NCBI GenBank assembly: GCA_029339195.1 | Contig: JAPTJF010000159.1 | Location: forward strand, 1-64,000 | Reading direction: 5' to 3' | DNA length: 64,000 nt | DNA from: Micractinium sp. NFX-FRZ | Lineage: Eukaryota > Chlorophyta > Trebouxiophyceae > Chlorellales > Chlorellaceae | Part shown: in pieces, positions 1 to 9,400 of the stretch | How positions within the stretch are numbered: the stretch's first letter is position 1 | Layout: the number at the start of each line of letters is the position of its first letter | The notes under the pieces: generated by a model | Told to the model about the DNA's origin: nothing | What the model saw: the letters and a program-made list of their open reading frames with translations, nothing else | Databases searched by the model: none | Made by a program: the position numbers and the translations under genes

Positions 1-76
1 TTCATTCATTCATTCATTCATTCATTCATTCATTCATTCATTCATTCATTCATTCATTCATTCATTCATTCATTCA
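1..76. repeat. (TTCA)n microsatellite
   Basis: About 19 perfect or near-perfect copies of a TTCA tetranucleotide open the window and run to a few bases before the acceptor CTGCAG at 79-84. It therefore forms the pyrimidine-containing end of an intron of the NAA10 gene. It probably extends beyond the left edge. Confidence 0.95.
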
Positions 77-84
77 TGCTGCAG

Positions 85-1342
85 GGAGGAGGAGTCGAGC
101 GAGGTGCACGGTCACATCACGTCGCTGGCGGTGGCACGCACGCACCGCAAGCTGGGGCTGGCAACCAAGCTCATGGCGGCAGCACGTGAGACATGTGGGG
201 GATTGCGCTTGACTGCTGTGCTGTGCAGAGGATTGGTGCGGGGAGCGGCCTGGTGTGCTGGGGGTCAAGAAGCAGCTGCTACTAGGCTGCACCGCTGGAC
301 ACCGTGCAAACGAGTGCAGGCCATCTCACCTACTTTGTCTCCCCCTCGCGCATCCTCCCACATACACCGGGAAATGGACAAGCGTTTGCGGTCCAAAACT
401 CCCCGTCTGCGCAAATGACCCCGCTCTATGCCTGAAAGGCTCTGTGCTGTTGTGTTGTTGGGCTGCGTGCCTGGCCTGCAGACCGTGCAATGGAGGAGGT
501 GTTTGGCGCGCACTACTCCTCGCTGCACGTGCGCGTCAGCAACCGCGGCGCCTTCCACCTCTACACGCGCACGCTGGGGTACAAGTGAGCAGGGAGGGGT
601 GGGCGGGGGGCTTGCGACGCGCTGGGCAGCCTGCTGTGCACGCCGTGCGATGCAATGCTGCAGAGACTAGACTAGAGTATACGGGGGATGGTGCTGCACG
701 GTGCTGGCTGTGCTGTGGATCACACAGCTGTGCTGGGCCGGCGGGCAGGCGCACTGGCACGAGTGCTTGTACCAACCCCCAGCGCCCTGTGTACCCCCAC
801 ACGCACACCGTTTTCCTGCCTTCCCCCACTGCAGGATTGCTGAAACAGAGGCCAAGTACTATGCAGATTCCGAGGACGCTTACTCCGTGAGTCTGTGTTT
901 CAAAGTACCGTTCAGTTTCTTCACAACTTACCTTTAAGTGTCTGCCGTGACCGCTTAGCGCACCCAGCAGCCAACGGGATCCTAGGGGCTGGCAGAGGAC
1001 TCTCCCAGGCATCACCGTGTGCTGGCCGGCCTGTGCTGCCCCACGCTGCTCCGTCTTTGCTCCCATTGCTGCCTGCTGCACTCCCTCTTACGTGTGCACA
1101 CACACCTCGCCTGCACCAGCCTCCCTACACTCGGCCGCACTTTGACCACGCCGCCTTCTGCTGCTTTGCCTCTCTGCTCCCACTTTACAAACTCCGTCGC
1201 GCAGATGAAGAAGATGTTCGAGACGGGGGAGAAGGCGGCAACGGCAAAGGCGGCAGCGGCAGAGAAGGCGGCGGCGGAGGAGAAGGCGGCACCGGCGGCG
1301 GCGGCGGGCGGCGCCGCCAAGAAGGGCGGCAAGCGGCGATAG
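85..1342 (+). CDS. NAA10: N-alpha-acetyltransferase NatA catalytic subunit NAA10 (ARD1), 5' partial
   Basis: This is the catalytic subunit of the cytosolic, ribosome-associated NatA complex, which acetylates N-termini exposed after Met removal. Visible exons are 85-185, 482-584, 835-886 and 1205-1342, ending in TAG. They read through [18 protein letters not shown], which contains the GNAT acetyl-CoA-binding motif RxxGxA (RKLGLA), then [16 protein letters not shown], then [14 protein letters not shown], all hallmarks of NAA10. The C-terminus is a low-complexity Ala/Lys/Glu tail ending in GGKRR. The N-terminal roughly 50-60 residues, with the first strands of the GNAT fold and the start codon, lie left of the window. 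The identification is secure from three separate conserved blocks. Introns have GTGAG-type donors. Confidence 0.93.
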
Positions 1343-1939
1343 GCAGGTCTGCCTGATTGCACGCTGTCTGTGTCGACCTTGAAACCCACGTAACCAGCTG
1401 ATGACTACTTGCACAACAGTGAAAGAAAAAGTGTGGGTTCCCTCGGGCCTGCCCGTCCGCCCCCCGCCCGTCCACCCACCTTCCAGCACAGTGCGGCTGG
1501 CATGCCTTCCTCAGTGCGCGGCTCGCTGGCTGTCCCTCGTGCTCTTTCTTGATTGGCGGTTCAACCCGAGGAAGCCCCATTCGGAGCTGCCTAGCTGGGT
1601 GGCCAGATGCCAGCACTGCTGGCCAAGAGGGCGGAGCCAGGTGGCACTCGCAGGGAATGCGCCGCCAGCAAGGACCCGAACTGAAGTATGGGCAGGATTT
1701 CTGTGAGGCTGTGTGCATAGACGGGTGCACACCCACCTTGTGTGCTGGCAGTACTTGTCCTGGCCAGGTGTGCTCGCTAAACCCGTGCCAGCTGCCGCCC
1801 GCCCGGTGGCGCCGCCATGACGACATGATGCCAGCAGCAGAACATGAAGGCCCCCGATGGCCACGCACTGATCGGGCAAGTGCCAAGTACGCTGTTGATT
1901 CAAACCGGATCATCAAAAGGCCTCGTGGTCTTGCTGAAC
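1343..1939. other. Intergenic spacer NAA10 / ABM gene
   Basis: This 597-bp stretch holds the 3' UTR of NAA10 and the promoter and 5' UTR of the next plus-strand gene. I see no conserved coding exon, RNA gene or TGTAA signal in it. Confidence 0.6.
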
Positions 1940-2734
1940 ATGGCGGCCGAGCAGGTTGGTTTTTGGCTGGGTTTGCCACCGAGAGCGCTCCCCGACTCTA
2001 AGATATACTGATGTGTATTTACACGTCATGCGGCGCCCAGAAATTGCTTGCCTGCAGTGCTGCCCGCAGTCAGCGCCGCCGTCGGGCCACTCAGCGGCAC
2101 CATGCCTGCTAACTGTGTGCCGGTGTGCACGGCTCGACGTAGCCACCCCTATCTGCAGAAACGTGTAGTTCTGCTTGTGACCATCAAGTTTGCAACCGTG
2201 GAAGACAGGGACGAGGTGCGCATGCTGCCAGCCACCGGCTCTGGCCGGGCATCTTGCTTCCACCCCGCTGCCGCCGTGCCCCGCCCGCTCTCGCTCCGGC
2301 GCCCGCAGTGGCACGCATTGCAGTGCAGCTGCACACCAAACCCACCCCTGCCTTGCGTAACGGTACCCATCCCCCTGTGCCACCCACCCTCGACCTGCCA
2401 TTCCCATGCAGTGCCTGGCGGCCTGGCGGCCTCTGGCAGAGTATGTGCGGGCGCAGGAGGAGGGGACGCTCGCCTACGAGGCGGTGTGCCAGGACGGCGA
2501 CCCCAGGGAGGTGGTCATCTTTGAGCGGTGAGCAGAAGATCAATATTATATCTTATTAATAAAGACAATAATAAACTTGAGCACAACTGCGCCCTTTTGT
2601 CCGTCCGCCAATCTTTCATGTGCGGGCGGCGGGTGGAGCACACTGCTGCCCTTGTGTCCGTCCAGGTGCCCCTCTGCACCTCTGTCAATCGCCAGCACAT
2701 TGACCGCCTCCCCCCTTGCCTGCCGGCTGCGGCA

Positions 2735-2774
<40 letters not shown>

Positions 2775-3090
2775 ACCTGCCTGCAGGTACGTCAGCAAGG
2801 AGTACATGTCGGGCGTGCACTGCACCTCGCAGCCTTTCAAGGACTTCTTTGGCGGCTACCTGGTGAGGGCTGCTCAATTGACACTCCATTTACTGGACCT
2901 GTCTGCCTCCCATTCACTCTCCCTGGGGCGCTGGAGCCTGCGATGCCTGGAAGCTTGTGACGCCTTCCCTCACCAACATGCCGCCCCGCCGCCGCTGCAG
3001 GCGGAGGAGGCCCCCTGGCGCAAGGAGCACCCGTTGGAGCTCTCGCTGCAAACCTACAGCGAGACAGGCATTGGCCTCATGCAGCGGTAG
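1940..3090 (+). CDS. Small antibiotic-biosynthesis-monooxygenase (ABM) domain protein
   Basis: Five exons join in frame to 117 aa: 1940-1954, 2159-2215, 2412-2527, 2787-2862 and 3001-3090 (TAG). The first exon is only 15 nt and encodes MAAEQ; it was chosen because its GTTGGT donor and the CTGCAG acceptor at 2153-2158 join in phase just before KRVVLLVTIKF. An alternative start is the in-frame ATG at 2102. The protein is one ferredoxin-like ABM domain: VTIKFATVEDRDE, then WRPLAEYVRAQEEGTLAYE, then VVIFERYVSKEYM, ending SLQTYSETGIGLM. Single-domain members of this family are usually dimeric; some oxidise quinols or degrade heme, others have no known reaction. No transit peptide is visible. The stop lies only 214 bp before the aldolase start codon. 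Confidence 0.82.
2741..2786 (+). repeat. (CTGC)n tract serving as 3' splice-site pyrimidine tract
   Basis: About ten CTGC/CCTG units, with one variant unit, lead directly into the CTGCAG acceptor of ABM exon 4. Similar shorter CTGC tetranucleotide tracts precede acceptors or sit in introns elsewhere (22571, 25859, 51970, 53263). The expansion supplies the pyrimidine-rich tract, so array length could vary without harming the acceptor. Confidence 0.85.
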
Positions 3091-3281
3091 ACCGCCTCAG
3101 ACTGGCAGCACTGCCATTGCATGCCTGTGCTGTGCTGTGTGCGAGCTGTCCCACCCCTGCCTGCCGTCGTGGGTGGGTGTCGGCGCGCTGTGTGCGGTGC
3201 TGGGCTGCCGCCCGCCTGCGGCGGCACCAGGCGGCGGCCCTGCTGTCATCGCACGCTGTCTCCCGCCTGCATCGTCCCAAT

Positions 3282-3286
3282 TGTAA
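3282..3286 (+). terminator. Putative TGTAA polyadenylation signal of the ABM gene
   Basis: A TGTAA pentamer, the usual green-algal nuclear poly(A) signal, lies 192 nt after the ABM stop. It is only 18 nt before the aldolase ATG. If used, the cleavage site would fall at or past the start of the next coding sequence. Confidence 0.4.
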
Positions 3287-3304
3287 CGATCTTCGATAGG
3301 CAGA

Positions 3305-5859
3305 ATGCCCTCGCTGGAGGAGACCGCGCGTCAGCTCGCTGCGCCGGGCAAGGGACTGCTGGCCTCCGATGAGAGCACGGGCACTATTGGCAAGAGGCTG
3401 GAGAAATCGGGGATCGAAAACAGCGAGGTGCGGATGTGCGCCACCGCGGCTAGCCCCGCCGCCGCCGCACTCACTGTCCCCCAAGGCCTTGCTCCCTGGT
3501 CTCCTCTGCAGTAGAATCGCCGCCGCCGCCGCTCTCATGGCTCCGAGCCGCCCTCACTGTCCCCCAAGGCCTCGCTCCCTGGCTCCCCTCTGCAGGACAA
3601 CCGCCGGCGTTACCGCGAACTGTTCTACACAGCACCCATCGGGGACACAGGGGTGAGCGGCGCCATCATGTTCAAGGAGACGCTGTACCAGGCCGCCTCT
3701 GATGGCACGCCCTTCACGGAATGCCTGCTGCGCCAGGGCGTGTTGCCAGGCATCAAGGTGAGGAGGCAGGCAGCCCCGGCAGCCTTCAATTCGGCAGTGC
3801 ACCTGGCAGAGGCCAGGGCCTGAAGTGGCGACCGCTGCTGTGGGGTAGCCAGACGCCAAAGCCGCAAGGGAGTGTTGGGAGGGCTGGCAGCGGCGGCACC
3901 ACACACCTCATTCGCCCTGTGCGGGGGGCACCTGAGCTCTTGATGGTACTGGCCTGTACTGGCCGGCAGTCGACGCCCGCCTCCACCACCACCACACCTG
4001 CCCCTGTCCCTACCTGGCGCCAGGTGGACGAGGGTCTGGTGCCGCTGGAGGGCTGCCCCGGGGAGACCTCCACCCGCGGCATGGACAGCCTGGCAGCGGC
4101 CTGCAAGGAGTACGCCGCCGCTGGCGCCCGCTTCACCAAGTGGCGGTCGGCGCTCAAGGTCGGCGGCGGCTGCCCCTCTGAGAAGTGCATCGAGGTCAAC
4201 GCGCAGCAGCTGGCGGAGCAGGCGGCCATCTGCCAGGTGGGAAGGGGGGGACGGTGGGGGTGTGTGCACTGCTGGCTGCCGATTGTTGCTGGGGCGGCTT
4301 CGCCCCCTGCATATTGCAAACAATAAGTTCAATGCGCAACAGCTGGCGGAGCAAGTGGCAGGCGGCGGCCATGTGAGAGTGAATTCCCTCAGTATGGCTT
4401 TTAACCAACCAACCAAACTCAGCCCAGCAGGCCGGCTGCTGGCCTGTGCCCATTGCGTGACTACGGCTGCTGATCGACATTGGCCGTGTTCCAAGTGCCC
4501 TCACTTCTTTGCATTCCTCCTCATCTCCCTGCCAGGTTGCCAGCCTGGCCCCCATCAAGATCCAAAGCTGCTGAATGACTCTTTTAAAGCCTGCCTTTTT
4601 GTTCTGCAGGCCGCCGGCCTGGTGCCCATCGTTGAGCCGGAGCTGCTGATTGACGGGGAGCACGACCAAGCCGCATTTGCCGCCGCCAGCGAGCGCGTCA
4701 TCTCGGCGTGTGTGGCGCAGCTGTGGCGGCAGGTGCGCTGGGCACGCCGTGCATGCCGTGCTGTGCGTGCTGGGCGCCGGCGGTCGGAGGCGCCGCTGCT
4801 CAAGCCTTACACGACCACCCCGGGGCTCATGATCTCGCAATGTGGTCAGATCTCCCTACGCTTGCCACCCGCCTGCTCAACAGGGCGTACTGCTGGAGGG
4901 CATGCTGCTCAAGCCCCAGATGATCATCCCAGGGGCGGACTATGTCGGCGCACGCCCCACCCCAGACCAGGTGGCGGAGGAGACGCTGAGGGTGATGCGG
5001 CGCTGCGTGCCCGCCGCCGTGCCCGGCATCATGTTCCTCTCGGGCGGCCAGGTGCGGGGGGAAGGAGGGGAGGCGGGCGGAAGGGGTGCGCAGTGTGAGC
5101 CAGGCTGCCAGGCAGAGGTTGTGCGAGAGCCTGGGGGGCATGATGCGAGGCAGTGCAGTGGAGGTTGTGGGGCGGGTGTCTGTGCCTTGTGTTAAGCCAG
5201 TCAAACGTGTGCGTCTTTCTGTCCGGCCCCTGCCCCGCTCACAGACGGAGGAGGAGGCGACAGTGAACCTGAACCGCATCAACCAGGTGGCACAGCAGCA
5301 GGGCAGCGCGCCATGGAGCCTCAGCTTCAGCTTCGGGCGCTCGCTGCAGGTAGGGCGGGGACGGGGCCCGAGGGCGGGGCAAGGCGGTGGGGCGCGTGCT
5401 GCTGCTGCTCTAGGGAACCCTGCTGGCGGGCCCAGCAGTGCGCTGCCTTCCCCCATGCATGACAACACAGCAGCAGCACGCCTGGAGTCAGTGGTGAGGC
5501 ACGCTGCAGCACTTAATCCCACCGCACACGGCAGCCCGCGCCCGCTTGGTTTGCCTCCCGCCAGCTTGCCTTGTCCGCTTCGATGCCCAGCCCCAGCCTT
5601 TGCCCTGCCTGACCCTTTCCTTCCTCCGCCCTGCTCTGCCCTGCCCCCACCCTCCCTGCACCCGTGGCAGGCCAGCGTGCTCAAGCTGTGGAGTGAGGAC
5701 CGGGAGGGGAACGGGGACGAGTGCCGGGAGATGGCAGCGGCTCTGGCGCGGGCCAATGGGCAGGCAGTACTGGGGCGGTACGAGGGGCCCCACCCCAGCA
5801 TCACTTCCCAGCAGGGCTCCCTGCGGGAGAGCTTCCGTGGCTGGCGCACCGATGTGTGA
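3305..5859 (+). CDS. FBA: Fructose-bisphosphate aldolase, class I, cytosolic type
   Basis: It interconverts fructose-1,6-bisphosphate with dihydroxyacetone phosphate and glyceraldehyde-3-phosphate in glycolysis and gluconeogenesis. Seven phase-0 exons (3305-3427, 3596-3757, 4024-4236, 4610-4732, 4884-5051, 5245-5349, 5671-5859) give 360 aa, the normal family length. Landmarks are [16 protein letters not shown] near the N-terminus, [39 protein letters not shown] with the Schiff-base Lys, FLSGGQTEEEAT and [12 protein letters not shown]. The start is fixed by an in-frame TAA 21 nt upstream, and no transit peptide precedes it, so it resembles the cytosolic rather than the plastid isozyme. The C-terminus is GWRTDV and lacks the terminal Tyr typical of class I aldolases. 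Introns 1, 3 and 4 carry degraded copies of adjacent exon edges. Confidence 0.96.
3470..3595 (+). repeat. Duplicated 3' splice acceptor in FBA intron 1
   Basis: A ~42-nt block CTCACTGTCCCCCAAGGC...CTCTGCAG occurs at 3470-3511 and again at 3553-3595, 83-84 bp apart and nearly identical. The second copy is the working acceptor. Using the first would put TAG immediately after the junction in frame. Confidence 0.9.
4331..4376 (+). repeat. Exon-edge echo in FBA intron 3
   Basis: This is a degraded copy of the 3' end of exon 3 (4199-4245), 132 bp downstream. It still encodes NAQQLAEQ and ends in a GTGAG donor-like sequence, but the stretch after LAEQ has diverged from the real AAICQ. Confidence 0.85.
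4785..4834 (+). repeat. Exon-edge echo in FBA intron 4
   Basis: GGAGGCGCCGCTGCTCAAGC and the following ~30 nt resemble the start of exon 5 (4895-4940), which encodes the active-site [10 protein letters not shown] segment. The copy lies about 105 bp upstream of the real exon and has lost the catalytic motif. Confidence 0.65.
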
Positions 5860-6488
5860 TCTGCTTACGCTCTGAATCAGCTGCAAGTTTGACAGTTTGA
5901 TTGACCACTGCAAACGGCTTCAAAAACTGCCATGCGCCGGCTTGACGGCGCCGCATTGACCCTGCACATTGCCCAACTTGCTATGTTGTGACTATGTTGT
6001 TGTTCATTCAAATACAGTGGCATGTCACGACGATTGAATCTGCCTGGCGAAACCAAAGAGGGATAACGCTAGGGGGGGGGTGGGGTGCGGATGCAGGCGG
6101 CAAACGCAAACAATAAGGGGCACGCCGGCCAGTGCGGAACGGTGCAGACACGCTCACAAGCACGGGGCGGATATTGAGACGAGGGAAGGACGAAAGAGGG
6201 GGAACAGTGGCGATCACAAAGGGTGGCATGTGTATGCATATGGATGTGTGCGATATGAATTCATGAGGTGCAAGTTCATTTCCGCCTCGGCCTTCCAGCT
6301 CAGGCCAGGCGTAGGCCAGCCAGGCGCCAGCACACCTCGCTATCGATGAGTGCAGCTAACCCAGCTCGCTCGCCCCCTCAAGGCCAGCACGACAGCTGCC
6401 GGATCAGCCAGCTGCACCAACACGTCTCAGCAGCTGGCTGAGGTGGCCGCTCGCTCAGAGTGTGGCCAGCTGGCAGCACCAGCGGCAC
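5860..6488. other. Convergent intergenic region FBA / COX15
   Basis: This holds the two 3' ends of converging genes. I see no conserved coding exon, no RNA gene and no clear TGTAA signal. A short G9 run lies near 6074. Confidence 0.6.
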
Positions 6489-9400
6489 TCAGTGCATGTT
6501 GACTACCGTGCCGCCGATGCCCACCACAGCAGCGGCGGTGGCGGTGCTGCCGTACTTGGCAAGCAGCAGCCTGCAGGAGACGAGAGGCGGTGGAGGGAGG
6601 CAGGCGAGCGGGATTGGCAGCTGGGGGCAAGTGCAGAAATGCCACGCACACGCGGCCCTGCCCTACCCCAGAATGCCGCGTCTGGCTCCCCCCCAACTGA
6701 CCTCGAGGTGCCCAGGGGGGCGTCGTCCCTCTAAGAGGCCCAGCCTGGGAGTGGCGAGCACCACGGCGCTGCCCTGCCCTGCCCCAGAACGCAGCTCTTG
6801 TAATGAACTGCTCTGCCCCAACCCAGAATGCCGCCCGCACCTGGCTGGCCCCCCACCTGCATATGCCCCGGGAGGGCCGCCCGGGCATTTAAATAGGCCC
6901 AGCATGGGAGTGATGCGCACCACAGCCCTGCCCTGCCCTACCCCAACACGCCTCTGGCTTCCCAGCACACACCTGAAGGTGCCCAGGGAGGGGGCGGGCT
7001 TGATGGCGTACAGCAGGCCCAGCATGAGGGTGAAGAGCACCATGGCGCCGCCCTGGTGGGCCGCGCCCAGAGGCACGGGCACGTAGGTCAGCAGGGTGGT
7101 GATGCCCAGGGCGACCTGTGAAGGGAAGGGGGCAGGAGAGGGTCAAGAGGGGAGGCCATCAGGGTGGGGGGGCACTGGTGCTGTTGAGAAGGGAGGGAAA
7201 GCCTGGCTGGGGAGGGATTGGTGGGGGAAGTTGGGTGAGGTGCCGGGCTGGGATGCAGATTTGAGTGGGTCATTACAGTTTCTTAAGAATGGAGCCCAGG
7301 GAAGGTGGGTGGCAGCATGCACAGGAAGCAAGGGCCGGCGGGCGCAGGCGCCGCGAGCACCATACCACGCTGCCAGCGTGCGCCCCACCTGTGCGGCGGT
7401 GGCAGCGGCGAGTGTGTGCAGCAGGAGGCGTGCGGCAGGGGGGAGGCCGGCGAGCTGCGTGCCGTAGCGCCACATGCCCACCACGCCCGCCAGGCTGGTG
7501 TAGGCCAGCATGCGGTGGTTGAACTGCACGGCCGCCGTGTTCTCAAACAGGTTGCGCAGCGCTGCAGGGTGGGGGTGGGGGGTAGGGGGAAGGCAGGGGG
7601 CGGGTGGATGAGGTTGACCATACGGCTGGCTGGAACTGTACCAACTGCCATGCCCTCAAACAGGTTGCGCAGAGCTGCATTAAGCATATGAGGGCGGCAC
7701 AGTGGGAGTTTGGAGGCGTGGACGGTGCGCGGCGTGGCGTGCGGTGCTCGATTACACTCAACTGGCACAGTGATGCAGCGGCCGCCCTGCCAGCGAGCCG
7801 CTCTGCCCTCCCCCGGGGCAGAACATCCCTCTCCACCCCTCCCCTGCCTGGCAGCAACTCCCCGCCAAGCCCCAAGAATATAGATGCCTAATTCAATCAG
7901 TGGTCGAACCATAGAACCCTCTCCAACAAGGCTGCGGCTCACCCGGCAGGCGCTCGCTAAAGTACTCAGAGGGGAACCACTCCCCGTTCATGTCCGGCCA
8001 CGTGTTGTACGCCCGCCCCGCGTCCTTGCCGGCGACAAAGCACCTGGGTCCAGCGGGGACGGGTCGGGTGGCAGCGGGGGAAGGGAGGGTGTGAGCGGCC
8101 CGGCCGCGGCGCCGCAGCGGAGGTGGGGCGTCGCACACAGGCAGGCAGCATATGCACCGGTGCCTGCCCGCCTCCGTGCCCTCCTGCTATCGCCCGTCTC
8201 CCGCCCGCCCGCCAGCCTGCCTCCCTGAGCACCCTTGCTAATCCCCTCCTGCTCATCCACCTTCCCAGCATCCCCCCGCCTGCCTTCCCCACCCTCCCAC
8301 CCTCCCTGCCCGCATCACCCGCTCATGGCGGTAATGCCGATGATGGCTGCCAGCGGGTGCGCAAAGCGGGCAAGCAGGCGCGCGGCGTGGGCGGCCTCCG
8401 GCCCCGCCGCCATGGTGGGGGAGATGGGCACCGCCACCGACATGGTCGTCCACACCAGGGCGGAGTAGATGGCAAAGGCGCTGGCCAGGTGGCCGGCCAT
8501 GCGGTACGTGGACACGCGGGGCACCTCGTTGTTCTCAGGTTCCTGAGGCAGGGGGGAGGGTGGGGGGGAGCGGGAGGGGGCAGAGGGTGTGAGGGGTGTG
8601 AGGGGTGTGGCAGAGGGAGGGTCAGAGGGTGTGCAGTGTGAGGGGTGTGGGAGGGGTGCAGCAGGGTGCCCCCTTCCTGGTGTGTGACTTTTGAGGGAGG
8701 AGGGCAGGGTAGGCAGGCAAGGTGCAGGTGTGTTTGAGGTGAGGGGCGGGTGGCCTAGCGCATACATGCAACAAAACGCTGGCGCAGGGGTGGTCAGGGG
8801 CCATGCGTTCACGCTGCTGCGGGCCAGCACCAGGTGCTGCACCCCGCAGCGTGCAACGCAGGCGGCATCCAGACAGCCCTGCCCCTCCTCCTCCACTCAA
8901 TCCCTGGCGGACCCCTGCCACCCGGCTTGCTGCCGCTGCCCACCCCTCCCGGCTGCAGCACTCACCCTGAACCCGCTGCGCACCATCCACCAGCCCACCA
9001 GGCCCTGGGTGCCGCCCATGAGGAAGAGCAGCGCCAGGCGGCGGCCCAGGGCGCCGTTGACCATGCCGCGGGAGGCAAAGTAGGCGGCGGGCAGGGCCAC
9101 CACAAAGCCTGCAGGTTGGAGCACAGGCGGAGCAGCAGGGAAGCAGCGCAGGTGGCCATGCTGCATCAGTAAAGCAGACGGCGGGTGGGCAGGGCCACCA
9201 CGAAGCCGGCAGGCGCCAGACAGAGGCAGCAGGGAACGAGGGCAGGTGACCATGCCATGCTGGTCATGGGAGGCAACATATGCGGCAAGCGAGGCATCAG
9301 CACAGGGGCTGCCAAGTGAGGGGTGTGTGTGCCAGCCGCAGCCCAGCCGCCTCACCTAGCGCGCGGCCCCACATGCGGTGGCCCCACTCCCAGAAGTAGA

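Noticed and set aside
1..76. Terminal tetranucleotide array as a possible telomere
   Set aside because: TTCA does not match the plant-type TTTAGGG repeat, and the array runs directly into an intron acceptor of NAA10.
4827..5849. 340-codon minus-strand open frame over the aldolase
   Set aside because: It lies antisense to confirmed aldolase exons and has no recognisable domain. Long antisense frames are expected in ~65% GC coding DNA.
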